Shown: positions 1-8,557 of the stretch, piece after piece
Position numbering within the stretch: the first letter of the stretch is position 1
How the letters are laid out: each line of letters opens with the position of its first letter
Origin: Sulfurovum sp.
GTDB lineage: Bacteria > Campylobacterota > Campylobacteria > Campylobacterales > Sulfurovaceae
Length of the DNA stretch: 35,186 nucleotides
Direction: 5' to 3'
NCBI GenBank assembly: GCA_027082955.1
Contig: JALWTA010000046.1
Coordinates: 1-35,186, forward strand
Made by a program: the position numbers and the translations under genes
Notes under the pieces: generated by a model
What the model was told of the DNA's origin: nothing
Database searches by the model: none
Seen by the model: only the letters and a program-made list of their open reading frames with translations

Positions 1-14
1 TTGTCAAGTTCCAT
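1..14 (-). CDS. 5' end of an unidentified gene running off the left edge
   Basis: On the minus strand an ATG at 14-12 is followed by GAA CTT GAC (M-E-L-D) before the window ends. An AAAGGAG ribosome-binding site lies just upstream (about 23-29), with a normal spacing of about 8 nt. The gene lies downstream of the 133-aa gene on the same strand, so the two may be co-transcribed. Too little is visible to name a product. The start codon falls inside the arm of an inverted repeat, described separately. Confidence 0.45.
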
Positions 15-77
15 AAAACAGGCTCCTTTATACAATGTGTGTGGTAACAAATTGTACGTAAATCTGCCTGTTTATGG
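11..77 (-). promoter_or_regulatory. nested inverted repeat enclosing an SD and start codon
   Basis: On the minus strand CCATAAACAGGC (77-66) pairs with GCCTGTTTTATGG (23-11) with one bulged base. Inside it TACAAT (56-51) pairs with ATTGTA (36-31). The ATG at 14-12 lies in the outer stem and the AAAGGAG sequence lies in or next to the internal loop. If transcribed, the fold would hide the translation start of the edge gene. It could instead be an operator or a processed intergenic hairpin. Confidence 0.4.
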
Positions 78-106
78 GCTTTCGTAGATGGATTTTCCTT
101 TAGAAT

Positions 107-508
107 TTATGTGCGAAAGTTGAGATCATTTATTTTGTCTGCTAAAACATTGTTTTGTTCACATCTAATATTTAAATAAATGGCTATGGCTATAACAAAA
201 ATACCTGCAAACCAAATAATAATTTTTAAATTAGGAGAATTATGCCATGAATATTTTTCTATTTTTTGTTGTTCTTGAGCATAAGTCAACTGTTCTTTCA
301 AGCGTTTATTTTCCATTGCTATATCAAAAATTTTTGCATATACTGAATCATCTAACTCTTGCTTAATTAGCTCTATGCGTTTATTTTCTGCCTCTTCATT
401 TAAACTTATTAAGCGTTTTAGTTCTTCTTTAATTGTGTCTAAGTATTGTTGGGCTTTTTTATTCTGTTTTATGCTTTTTTCTATCTCTAAAAATTCTTTT
501 CCTAGCAA
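107..508 (-). CDS. hypothetical coiled-coil protein with one transmembrane segment
   Basis: Encodes 133 aa and starts with TTG at 508-506. The start is supported by an AAGGAAGG ribosome-binding site about 7 nt upstream on the minus strand, and no better ATG is available. Residues about 1-85 are rich in Glu, Lys, Gln and Leu and look like a continuous coiled coil. A hydrophobic stretch at about residues 94-112 is one membrane span, leaving a short C-terminal tail of about 20 residues. The gene is clearly more AT-rich than the arsC and signalling genes next to it. I do not recognise a family. The layout would fit a membrane-tethered scaffold or an accessory part of a system continuing off the left edge, but no function can be assigned. 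Confidence 0.65.
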   Translation of the reverse strand: MLGKEFLEIEKSIKQNKKAQQYLDTIKEELKRLISLNEEAENKRIELIKQELDDSVYAKIFDIAMENKRLKEQLTYAQEQQKIEKYSWHNSPNLKIIIWFAGIFVIAIAIYLNIRCEQNNVLADKINDLNFRT

Positions 509-579
509 ACTATTTTCCTTCCTTGTTTATTTCATTGTTAACTTGAAAACCCAATAATTTTTACAACTCAAAAATTTTA

Positions 580-933
580 TTAAACAGAAAGCAGTTCAAC
601 TATCTTCTCAATCGGTCGTCCGATCGCTGCTTTGCCGTCTTTGATGACAACAGGACGCTCGATGAGTTTTGGATGTGCAGCCATCGCTTCGATGAGCTTC
701 TCTTCATCTTCAACATCTTTCAGAGCGAGTTCTTTGTAGATCGCCTCTTTGGTACGCATCAGTTTGCGTGCAGAAATACCGAGCATCTTCAGTAGATCTT
801 TAAGCTTCTCTTTACTTGGTGGGGTTTCAAGATACTTGACCACTTCTACATCGGCATTCTGAGCTTCGAGCAGCCCCAGTGCCTCCCTTGATTTGCTGCA
901 TCTTGGGTTGTGATAGATTGTGATTTTACTCAT
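580..933 (-). CDS. arsC: ArsC-family arsenate reductase (glutaredoxin-type)
   Basis: A 117-aa thioredoxin-fold protein of the ArsC/Spx/YffB superfamily. The N-terminal HNPRCSKSR places the catalytic cysteine at residue 12. The three arginines that bind the oxyanion in E. coli ArsC have equivalents here in LMRTKE (about residue 60), ERPVV (about 93) and GRPIE (about 106). Length and motifs fit glutaredoxin-dependent arsenate reductase better than Spx. The ATG at 933 has an AAAGGAGT site 7 nt upstream. No arsR, arsB or acr3 gene is adjacent, so this may be a stand-alone housekeeping copy. A 7-bp dyad lies directly upstream of the ribosome-binding site. Confidence 0.85.
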   Translation of the reverse strand: MSKITIYHNPRCSKSREALGLLEAQNADVEVVKYLETPPSKEKLKDLLKMLGISARKLMRTKEAIYKELALKDVEDEEKLIEAMAAHPKLIERPVVIKDGKAAIGRPIEKIVELLSV

Positions 934-947
934 ACGATAGACTCCTT

Positions 948-973
948 TAGACTTGCTATTTTGCGAAAGTCTA
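948..973. promoter_or_regulatory. short dyad upstream of arsC
   Basis: TAGACTT (948-954) and AAGTCTA (967-973) form a perfect 7-bp inverted repeat with a 12-bp spacer, ending at the arsC ribosome-binding site. The position suits an operator or a leader hairpin. It does not match the ArsR operators I know. Confidence 0.25.
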
Positions 974-986
974 CACTATTCTCACT

Positions 987-3311
987 TTAAGGCAATTTTT
1001 CATTATCCAAAAGAGACTTAAAAGAGGCAAGATCGATTGGCGTATGCGCATAATAGCCCTGATAAGCGTCACAATGAATTGCTTTGAGATATTGGAGGGT
1101 ATCCTGTGTTTCTACACCTTCAGCCACAATGCCCAGCTGAAACTTTTGCCCTATGGCGACAACAGCTTCAACAATCATCTCATCATCTTCACTCATATTA
1201 CGCACAAATGACTGGTCTATCTTGATCACATCAACAGGAAGTTCTTTCAGATGGGAGAGGGAAGAATAGCCCGTTCCGAAATCATCAATAGAAAAACGGA
1301 ATCCAAACGCTTTGAGTTCTTTGATTTTACGCACGGCATCTTCAATGTTACGTATGATCCCGCTTTCTGTGATCTCAAGTTCAAACCATTGTGGATCGAC
1401 ATCATACTTCCGCACAAGCAGCATCAGTTTCTCTACAAAGTGCGGTTCTAAAAAATGGACGGTACTCACATTGATTGAGATATGATCCAGCCCAAACATA
1501 TCATTGCGTTCATACAATCGTTTTACATCTTTAAAAATCCGTTCAAATATCCATGCTTCCAACTGTATGATGATACCGCTCTCCTCTGCCAGCGGGATGA
1601 ACGTATCCGGCAGTACCAAACCTTTTTCAGGATGGTTCCAGCGTATCAGTGCTTCAGCACCGATGATACTGTTGGTTTTGACATCCAGTTGAGGCTGGTA
1701 GTACATCTCAAACTCATCCTCTTTCATCGCTCGTCTGATATCGTTTTCAAGCATCAACTGTGATGCTACCTCCACACTCATACTGTCACGGTAGAAACAG
1801 AGGCTGCCGCGTGCTGTCCTTTTGGCTTCGTACATTGCCGTTTCAGCCCGCTTAAGCAGATCGAATGCCGTCGCTTTCGTTTCGGAGAAAAGCACAGCCC
1901 CGATCGAAACCCCAAGATGACAAGTCCTTCCCGCGATCCTAATAGGCTGCATAAAATGCTCCTGAAGTGTCGTGACATACTGTTCAGTTCGCTGCTTTGC
2001 CTCAACTTCATCCATACCCGCATTGGCAATCAAGATCACAAACTTGTCACCGCTTACCCGGGCAAGCATCTCATGCGTACCTGTTACCTCCTCAAGCATG
2101 TGTACTGCCTGTTTAAGCGCTTTGTCACCGGTATCATGTCCAAAGGTAGTATTGATCTTTTTAAAATTGTCGATATCTAAAAAGAGAAGTGCCCCTACAT
2201 TTTTTGTACGTTTCTTTGCAGCAATAAGATTGCTTAGTTTATCCATCAGCAGTGTTCGGTTTGGGATATTGGTAAGCACATCATAATAGGCACTTCTTAG
2301 CATCTTTTCCTGCGCCGCGATCTCCGAAGTAATGTCATTGACAATCGCGATCCCGCCTGCAATCTCTCCGCTGCTGTTAAACATGGGGACTGTTGAGAGT
2401 TCAACAAACAGGTCTTTTTCATTCATATCACCGATTTTAAACGGTCCTCTATAGTGTCCTGTTTTGCCATTGTAGACATATTCATGTGCCTGGATAATTC
2501 TGTTGTCATCAATGTATTGACTGAGCGGATATCCCAAAATAGATACTTTTCCATCCAGCCTGTTCATTTGCACGAATTGGCTGTTGGCATCTTCGACAAC
2601 CAATGCTTCATTATAGTAGTATATACCAACCGGTGCACGGTCAAACAGTGAGAAAAAACGTTCTTTCAACTTTTCATGGGATGTCTTGATATCAATAAAA
2701 TCCTGACGGTTTTTAAGCCCAGAAAGGATCATCCTCCCATAATAGTTCGCAACCAGCATCATCAGCAGTACCAGTGACATGACCGCAAAACCGATGGTAT
2801 CGTAGATGCTGCCTTCTACTGCAAAAAGTTTCCAGATAAGCGGTCCATACATGACAAGTACATAGGTTAAGAGCAGATCATTTTTTGTTGCCAAAACACC
2901 CATGGATGAAAACCCGACAGCAAACAAAAACAGCATCAATACCATTTGGTGCATCATATCACCATCAGGGAAAAGCAGCAGTGCTGCACATCCCCACACA
3001 ATACCGCTTAGCAACACATTGGTGTAATAACGGTCAAGCCAAAGCATGACAGAGTGAAGTTTTTCTGATTCAGGTGTTTTTCTAAAAAGCAGGTAATGGT
3101 AAGAGCGATAGAGAAACATCACAATATTCAGCAACAGCCATATGCCTATGGCAGAGGTATCGACAATACCCAATTGCATGGCACTAAGAAGAAAGGCACC
3201 AAGTATCTGCCCGACAAGCATCTGAGGTAATGAGAGGTAGTAAAATGTCAATGTATCATACGCAAACCTGTTCTCAAAAGCTGCAGTATTCTCATTGGTC
3301 TGTTGTTCCAT
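987..3311 (-). CDS. membrane PAS-GGDEF-EAL protein, probable c-di-GMP phosphodiesterase
   Basis: Encodes 774 aa. Residues about 28-195 hold about six membrane spans forming an N-terminal sensor. A PAS-like domain follows (about 215-335), then a GGDEF domain (about 340-510) and an EAL domain (about 520-770). The cyclase signature is SGDKF (420-424) instead of GGDEF, and no RxxD inhibitory site precedes it, so cyclase activity is unlikely. The EAL domain keeps its catalytic set: EAL at 553-555, INVS, ELEITES, DDFGTGYSSL, KIDQSF, AEGVET and YQGYY. The likely role is c-di-GMP breakdown controlled by the membrane/PAS sensor and possibly by GTP binding to the dead GGDEF domain. The ATG at 3311 has an AAGGA site. 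Confidence 0.92.
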   Translation of the reverse strand: MEQQTNENTAAFENRFAYDTLTFYYLSLPQMLVGQILGAFLLSAMQLGIVDTSAIGIWLLLNIVMFLYRSYHYLLFRKTPESEKLHSVMLWLDRYYTNVLLSGIVWGCAALLLFPDGDMMHQMVLMLFLFAVGFSSMGVLATKNDLLLTYVLVMYGPLIWKLFAVEGSIYDTIGFAVMSLVLLMMLVANYYGRMILSGLKNRQDFIDIKTSHEKLKERFFSLFDRAPVGIYYYNEALVVEDANSQFVQMNRLDGKVSILGYPLSQYIDDNRIIQAHEYVYNGKTGHYRGPFKIGDMNEKDLFVELSTVPMFNSSGEIAGGIAIVNDITSEIAAQEKMLRSAYYDVLTNIPNRTLLMDKLSNLIAAKKRTKNVGALLFLDIDNFKKINTTFGHDTGDKALKQAVHMLEEVTGTHEMLARVSGDKFVILIANAGMDEVEAKQRTEQYVTTLQEHFMQPIRIAGRTCHLGVSIGAVLFSETKATAFDLLKRAETAMYEAKRTARGSLCFYRDSMSVEVASQLMLENDIRRAMKEDEFEMYYQPQLDVKTNSIIGAEALIRWNHPEKGLVLPDTFIPLAEESGIIIQLEAWIFERIFKDVKRLYERNDMFGLDHISINVSTVHFLEPHFVEKLMLLVRKYDVDPQWFELEITESGIIRNIEDAVRKIKELKAFGFRFSIDDFGTGYSSLSHLKELPVDVIKIDQSFVRNMSEDDEMIVEAVVAIGQKFQLGIVAEGVETQDTLQYLKAIHCDAYQGYYAHTPIDLASFKSLLDNEKLP

Positions 3312-3392
3312 TCGGGAATCCTTGTACAGTATCGTTTTTTATCGCTGTATCAAACAGCATAAAAATGGTCTGTTGAAGAACTCCCCTGCGAC

Positions 3393-3398
3393 ATTATA
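3393..3398 (-). promoter_or_regulatory. -10 box for the PAS-GGDEF-EAL gene
   Basis: On the minus strand the sequence reads GTTGGGCTATAATG, a perfect TATAAT with the same upstream TTGGC-like extension seen before other genes here. It lies 82 bp upstream of the ATG at 3311. No -35 is obvious, as is common in Campylobacterota. Confidence 0.5.
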
Positions 3399-3437
3399 GC
3401 CCAACTTTATAAAGATAACAAATATTAAAATATTATT

Positions 3438-3983
3438 TTATTTCTCTTCATCTATATGTCGTCTCTGCTCCAAATGGGCTGCGAACTGTTCACCGGTTTC
3501 AAGTTTCATCAGCAATCGGGCATTATTGACCCGAAGTCTGTTATTTTCCTCTTGCACTGTCTCTATGCGCTCCTGCAATGCTTCATGTTCCTGCTTGATC
3601 GCATCATATCGTTCATTCGCATTTGCCAGTTCGGCTTCAGTTCTGGCAAGTGCCTTTTGCGTCTCTGAAAGTACTCTTTCTGTTTGTGAAAATTTCTCCA
3701 GTGCATCATTCAGACGCGATTTCGTGTCATCAAACGCTTTAAGCAACTGAGCCTGTTGTGCATTGTCCATCTGGTAGCGTTTGAGTTCATGTTCCAGTTC
3801 TGCAATATGTTTCTCTTTTTCGATATTGTCGATCTCTGTATTGACGAACCGGTCTTTATAGGTCTTGACACGCATCGTCGCGATGATCACTACAAGTACA
3901 ACAAACAGTATGACCACTGCGCCGACCGCTGCGCTCAGCATCAGTACAGGATCACCGCTGATCTTTGCGATAAGTGCATTCAT
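3438..3983 (-). CDS. hypothetical membrane-anchored coiled-coil protein
   Basis: Encodes 181 aa. A strongly hydrophobic segment at about residues 14-37 is one N-terminal membrane span. Residues about 48-170 are a long heptad-rich coiled coil full of Glu, Gln, Ala and Leu. The ATG at 3983 lies 4 bp after the lolA stop codon, so it is surely translated from the lolA transcript. The layout recalls small envelope or division scaffold proteins, but I recognise no family. The link to lolA suggests an envelope role, which is an inference from position only. Confidence 0.75.
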   Translation of the reverse strand: MNALIAKISGDPVLMLSAAVGAVVILFVVLVVIIATMRVKTYKDRFVNTEIDNIEKEKHIAELEHELKRYQMDNAQQAQLLKAFDDTKSRLNDALEKFSQTERVLSETQKALARTEAELANANERYDAIKQEHEALQERIETVQEENNRLRVNNARLLMKLETGEQFAAHLEQRRHIDEEK

Positions 3984-3987
3984 CCTC

Positions 3988-4512
3988 TTACCCTCTCATC
4001 ACATCATAATTGGCGGGATAGTTACACTGCATCTGTTGTTTTGGCAGCGCATTTTTTCCATAGTGCATCTTTTTAAAAACAATCTGTACCTTGTTGTCCA
4101 GATCATCATAGTATGCCACACTCTGAAGCCTGCCCCGCTCATCGACAGCAAGGGTATATCTTCTTCCTTTGTACTCGGTGACATATACATCTTTTTTATA
4201 GGGCTTCGCCTGCTGAACAATATGTGCCAGATCAAACCCTTTCCCTATACGGTAAGCCGTCACCTGTTCCAGATCATGGTCAACCACGAGGATATCTTTG
4301 CCATCTGTACATACCTCTTTTTTCGTCGGCGACAGATAGGACCACTTAAGCCGTCCAACCGCAGAGTAAAGTACTTTGCCGCGGTATTTGATCACCTTAC
4401 TGTCCGGGTTGGTCACCATTTGAGAAAAAACGGCACTGAAATGCTTCGGAAGCCGAATGCCGCCTGCCATTGCTACACCTATGGACAAAGCGAACAAAAT
4501 TGCACTTTTCAT
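3988..4512 (-). CDS. lolA: outer-membrane lipoprotein carrier LolA
   Basis: Encodes 174 aa with an N-terminal signal peptide (about residues 1-17). The body fits the LolA fold: a FSQ(M) stretch near residue 30, a YRGKVLYS strand, the W-SYLSP segment, and a DG-dILvvDHDLEQV turn typical of LolA. LolA ferries lipoproteins through the periplasm from the Lol ABC transporter to the outer membrane. It is slightly shorter than the E. coli protein (about 200 aa), as usual for this phylum. It is divergent from secA; lolA next to secA and a LolC/E-type permease is, to my knowledge, conserved in Campylobacterota. The 181-aa coiled-coil gene follows in the same operon. Confidence 0.85.
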   Translation of the reverse strand: MKSAILFALSIGVAMAGGIRLPKHFSAVFSQMVTNPDSKVIKYRGKVLYSAVGRLKWSYLSPTKKEVCTDGKDILVVDHDLEQVTAYRIGKGFDLAHIVQQAKPYKKDVYVTEYKGRRYTLAVDERGRLQSVAYYDDLDNKVQIVFKKMHYGKNALPKQQMQCNYPANYDVMRG

Positions 4513-4570
4513 CTATTTTCCCTTCATATTGTACTCAATAATATACCCTATTTGCACTTGTATCAGGTTG

Positions 4571-4617
4571 AGAGATTATCTCACAAAAATGTGTATCGTT
4601 CGTGAAACATAATCTCT
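4571..4617. promoter_or_regulatory. inverted repeat in the lolA-secA divergent region
   Basis: AGAGATTAT (4571-4579) and ATAATCTCT (4609-4617) are perfect 9-bp inverted repeats. Between them CACA AAAA TGTG (4582-4593) forms a smaller hairpin. The structure sits in the middle of the 175-bp gap between the two divergent genes and could be a shared operator. No known regulator site is recognised. Confidence 0.35.
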
Positions 4618-4651
4618 ACAAAGCATAACGGAGTATTAATCACTTTTTGGC

Positions 4652-4657
4652 TAAAAT
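4652..4657 (+). promoter_or_regulatory. -10 box for secA
   Basis: TTTTTGGCTAAAATAAT contains TAAAAT with the TTGGC extension used repeatedly in this window. It lies 30 bp upstream of the secA ATG, giving a leader of about 25 nt. No -35 is visible. Confidence 0.5.
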
Positions 4658-4687
4658 AATCGCACTTTAACATTAGGCAAGCAAAGC

Positions 4688-7330
4688 ATGATCAAAAGTC
4701 TGTTTCAAAAAGTAGTCGGTACACAAAATGACCGTATTGTAAAAAACTATATGAAGAGGGTGCAGAAGATCAATGCACTCGAAAGCACCTATGAGCCTAT
4801 GAGTGACGAAGCACTCCAGGAGGCATTCAACGCACTCAGAGAAAGTGTCAAAAGCGGTGAGAAGAGTCTCGATGATGTCCTTTACGACTCTTTTGCCATC
4901 ACCCGTGAAGCGAGTAAGCGTGTGCTGGGGATGAGACACTACGATGTCCAGATGGTCGGGGGTATGGTGCTGCATGACGGCAACATCGCCGAGATGAAGA
5001 CCGGTGAGGGGAAAACCCTCGTCGCTACCCTGGCGGTCGTACTCAATGCGATGACAGGCAAAGGGGTGCATGTCGTTACCGTCAACGACTACCTTGCCAA
5101 GCGTGACTCCGAAGAGATGGGGGTGCTCTACAAATTCCTCGGCTACAGTGTCGGATGTATCACTGCCGATATAGACGACGAGTTCGCACGGAAAGCGCAG
5201 TATGATGCAGACATCACCTACGGTACCAACAACGAGTACGGCTTTGACTACCTGCGTGACAACATGAAAGTACGCCTCGAAGAGAAGGTACAGCGTGAGC
5301 ACAACTATGCCATTGTTGATGAAGTCGACTCCATTCTCATCGACGAAGCAAGAACCCCGCTCATTATCTCGGGACCGGCTCAGCGTGACCACAACCACTA
5401 TGCCAAAGCCAACGAGATCGCCAAACAGATGATCAAGGGTGAAGAGCTGCCTGCCAAACCGGGCGAGGACAAACAGATGACAGGTGATTTTGTCGTCGAT
5501 GAGAAAAACAGAGTAATCATCATGACAGAACAGGGATTGCAAAAAGCACAGGATCTCTTTGAGGTTGACAATCTCTACTCACTTGAAAATGCCGCCCTTT
5601 CACACCATCTTGATCAGGCTCTCAAAGCGCATCACCTCTTCGAAAAAGATGTTGATTATGTCGTCCAAAATGGTGAGATCATCATCGTAGACGAATTTAC
5701 AGGAAGGCTCAGCGAGGGACGCCGTTACTCTGAGGGGCTGCATCAGGCGCTCGAAGCCAAAGAGGGGGTAGAGATTCAGGAGGAGTCACAGACACTTGCC
5801 GAGATCACCTACCAGAACTACTTCAGACTCTACGACAAGCTTGCAGGTATGACCGGTACGGCACAGACTGAAGCGACAGAGTTTGCGCAGATCTACGGTC
5901 TGGATGTCATCTCTATCCCGACTAACGTACCTGTAGAGCGTATCGACAAAAATGACCTCATCTACAATACCGAAAGAGAAAAACTCGACGCTGTCGTACG
6001 CAAGGTCAAAGAGTATCACGAAAAGGGTCAGCCTGTCCTCATCGGTACGGCATCTATCGAAAAATCAGAAATGATCCACGAACGTCTCAAAAAAGAGAAG
6101 ATACCACATAATGTCCTCAATGCCAAAAACCACTTCCAGGAAGCGGAGATCATCAAAAATGCCGGACAGAAAGGTGCGGTCACCGTTGCAACCAACATGG
6201 CAGGGCGTGGGGTTGACATCAAGATAGATGACGAAGTACGCGAACTTGGCGGTCTGGCGATTTTGGGTACAGAGCGTCACGAATCACGCCGTATCGACAA
6301 CCAGCTGCGCGGACGTTCCGGACGTCAGGGAGATCCGGGCGAGAGCCAGTTCTTCCTCAGTCTCGATGACAATCTGCTGCGAATATTTGGCGGAGAGAAG
6401 ATCAGGAACATCATGAACCGTCTCGGTGTCGAAGAGGGAGAGTACATCGACTCCAAGATCGTCACACGTTCAGTTGAAAAAGCACAGAAGAAAGTGGAAA
6501 ACCAGCACTACGAAGCACGTAAGCACATTCTTGAGTACGATGATGTCGCCAACCACCAGAGAAAGGTCATCTACGCCTTTAGAAACCAGCTGCTTGACCC
6601 TGAGTTCGACATTGAAGCGAAGATCAAAGAGAACCGTGAAGAGTACATCCATCACCTGCTCGAAGAGGCAGAGATCATCGAGGGAATGCCGCGTGAAGAC
6701 TACGACCTCGACAAGCTTGCCGCACTCATCAGAGAAGAGCTGCTTATCGATATCCCTTCTGAAGAGTTCAAAGAGAAAGAGGCATCCGAGATCGCCGATA
6801 TGATACGCGCCATGATGGAGCATATCTACGAAGAGAAGATGAGTGTGCTCGACCCCCAACAGCGTAAAGAGATCGAGCGCATCATCTACCTTCAGGTACT
6901 CGACCCGCAGTGGCGTGACCACCTTTATGAGATGGATGTGCTCAAGACCGGTATCGGACTGCGCGGCTACAACCAGAAAGACCCGCTTACTGAATACAAA
7001 CAGGACAGCTTCAGACTCTTTACCGACCTTGTTCAGCGCATCAAGTACGAAGCGGTCAAGACCCTGCATTTGGTACAGTTTGACTTCAGCTCCCCAGAAG
7101 AGGAAGAGGCAGCCATCGAACAGATCAGAGAAGAGCTTGAAAGCGAAACGGCTGATGCAGTGCTCAACCAGTCCCTTGAAGAGGGTACCATCACAGAAGA
7201 CAGCAGCAAGCTACAGCCAATTACCGGTACCAAAAAACCAAAACGTAATGACCCTTGCCCTTGCGGTTCAGGCAAAAAGTACAAAAACTGCTGCGGACAG
7301 AGCGGGCCTAAAAAAGGCATTTTAGCCTAA
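4688..7330 (+). CDS. secA: preprotein translocase ATPase SecA
   Basis: Encodes 880 aa, the normal SecA length. The motor domain shows Walker A TGEGKT (105-110), the DEVD box (211-214), the second ATPase half with [10 protein letters not shown], and the helicase VI-like [11 protein letters not shown]. The C-terminus carries the zinc-binding tail CPC-x8-CC (C857, C859, C868, C869), which in other bacteria binds SecB and phospholipid. SecA drives export of unfolded proteins through SecYEG. The stop codon abuts the ATG of the permease gene with no gap, so the two are translationally coupled. Confidence 0.98.
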   Translation: MIKSLFQKVVGTQNDRIVKNYMKRVQKINALESTYEPMSDEALQEAFNALRESVKSGEKSLDDVLYDSFAITREASKRVLGMRHYDVQMVGGMVLHDGNIAEMKTGEGKTLVATLAVVLNAMTGKGVHVVTVNDYLAKRDSEEMGVLYKFLGYSVGCITADIDDEFARKAQYDADITYGTNNEYGFDYLRDNMKVRLEEKVQREHNYAIVDEVDSILIDEARTPLIISGPAQRDHNHYAKANEIAKQMIKGEELPAKPGEDKQMTGDFVVDEKNRVIIMTEQGLQKAQDLFEVDNLYSLENAALSHHLDQALKAHHLFEKDVDYVVQNGEIIIVDEFTGRLSEGRRYSEGLHQALEAKEGVEIQEESQTLAEITYQNYFRLYDKLAGMTGTAQTEATEFAQIYGLDVISIPTNVPVERIDKNDLIYNTEREKLDAVVRKVKEYHEKGQPVLIGTASIEKSEMIHERLKKEKIPHNVLNAKNHFQEAEIIKNAGQKGAVTVATNMAGRGVDIKIDDEVRELGGLAILGTERHESRRIDNQLRGRSGRQGDPGESQFFLSLDDNLLRIFGGEKIRNIMNRLGVEEGEYIDSKIVTRSVEKAQKKVENQHYEARKHILEYDDVANHQRKVIYAFRNQLLDPEFDIEAKIKENREEYIHHLLEEAEIIEGMPREDYDLDKLAALIREELLIDIPSEEFKEKEASEIADMIRAMMEHIYEEKMSVLDPQQRKEIERIIYLQVLDPQWRDHLYEMDVLKTGIGLRGYNQKDPLTEYKQDSFRLFTDLVQRIKYEAVKTLHLVQFDFSSPEEEEAAIEQIREELESETADAVLNQSLEEGTITEDSSKLQPITGTKKPKRNDPCPCGSGKKYKNCCGQSGPKKGILA

Positions 7331-8557
7331 ATGTCCACAAAACATTCCACTTCTGATCCGCGATTTGTTAGACGCATCATTCGGCATTATCTAAAATATG
7401 ACCGAGACAACCCCTTTATTTTTATCTCTGCGCTGCTCGCTTTTTTGGGTATTGCCGCAGGGGTGATGGTACTCATGATCGCTATGGGTATCATGAACGG
7501 TACACAGGAGGAGTTCAAGAAAAAACTCTTCGTTATGAACTACCCTCTAACCGTACTTCCCATGCGTGAAAATGCTGTCAATCAAAACCTCATCAGTACA
7601 TTACACAAAGCATTTCCCCATTTGAAGTTCAGCCCCTACTACACGACACAGGTTATCACCCGAAATAACGGTGCAGTACAAGGTTCCCTGCTATATGGTG
7701 TAGATTTTCACAAAGAGAGTGCCATGAACCCTGTCTTTAAAGAGGCAGCCGACAAAAGTCGATATACCGGAAAGTTCAAAACAATCATCGGGGATTCTCT
7801 CTCATTCGAGATGGATGCACCCAAAGGGCACAAAGTAACCCTCTATTTTTCAGAGCAGCAGGCAATCGGTTTTGGTACTATGCCGCTGCAAAAACGTTTC
7901 GTGGTTGACGGAACCTTCCATTCCGGACTCAAAGCTTATGACAAAGCCATTATGTATACTACACTTGAAGCATTTGAAACACTGTTGAAACGTAAACCCG
8001 GCATCTATGATGGACTGCATATTTACACCAAGCATCCAAGAGACGACATAAAAGCCATTCGGAAAATATTGCCTAAAAGTACAATCATAGAAGGGTGGTG
8101 GCAGCAGAACGGGAACTTCTTCTCCGCTATGGAAATGGAGAAAAAAGCACTCTTTCTCGTACTGCTGCTGATCATTCTCGTCGCATCACTGAACATCGTC
8201 TCTTCACTTCTTATGACCGTCATGAGCCGAAGAAGCGAAATTGCACTCATGCGCACACTTGGTGCGACACAAAAAGAGATAGGCAGCATCTTTTTTCGTC
8301 TCGGTCTGGCAATAGGCGGTGCCGGTATTGCTGCAGGAACAGCTGTCGGCGCTTTTGGCATCTGGCTATTGAAAACATTTGACATTATTTCCATCCCAGA
8401 GGATGTCTACGGTACATCCAGACTTCCCGTTGACCTTACTATGCATGATTTTGTCATGATCATCCTTGGTACTTCTGTCATTATTCTTCTCTCAGCACGC
8501 TATCCTGCTAAAAAAGCTGCGAAGACGGATCCTTTGAAGGTACTTCGTAACGAGTAA
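7331..8557 (+). CDS. LolC/LolE-type lipoprotein-release ABC permease
   Basis: Encodes 408 aa in the FtsX/MacB permease superfamily. One membrane span (about residues 27-52) is followed by a large periplasmic domain (about 53-265) and three C-terminal spans (about 270-395). The cytoplasmic MTVMSRRSEIALMRTLGAT segment is the coupling-helix signature of LolC/E. It starts directly after the secA stop codon. Only one permease is present, as in bacteria with a single LolF-like subunit. The partner ATPase LolD is not in the window. The last 50 bp overlap the 3' end of the AsmA-like gene on the other strand. The role in moving lipoproteins to LolA agrees with lolA lying just upstream. Confidence 0.85.
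   Translation: MSTKHSTSDPRFVRRIIRHYLKYDRDNPFIFISALLAFLGIAAGVMVLMIAMGIMNGTQEEFKKKLFVMNYPLTVLPMRENAVNQNLISTLHKAFPHLKFSPYYTTQVITRNNGAVQGSLLYGVDFHKESAMNPVFKEAADKSRYTGKFKTIIGDSLSFEMDAPKGHKVTLYFSEQQAIGFGTMPLQKRFVVDGTFHSGLKAYDKAIMYTTLEAFETLLKRKPGIYDGLHIYTKHPRDDIKAIRKILPKSTIIEGWWQQNGNFFSAMEMEKKALFLVLLLIILVASLNIVSSLLMTVMSRRSEIALMRTLGATQKEIGSIFFRLGLAIGGAGIAAGTAVGAFGIWLLKTFDIISIPEDVYGTSRLPVDLTMHDFVMIILGTSVIILLSARYPAKKAAKTDPLKVLRNE

Noticed and set aside
4673-5542. 289-aa minus-strand open frame
   Set aside because: It is antisense to secA, which is unambiguous.
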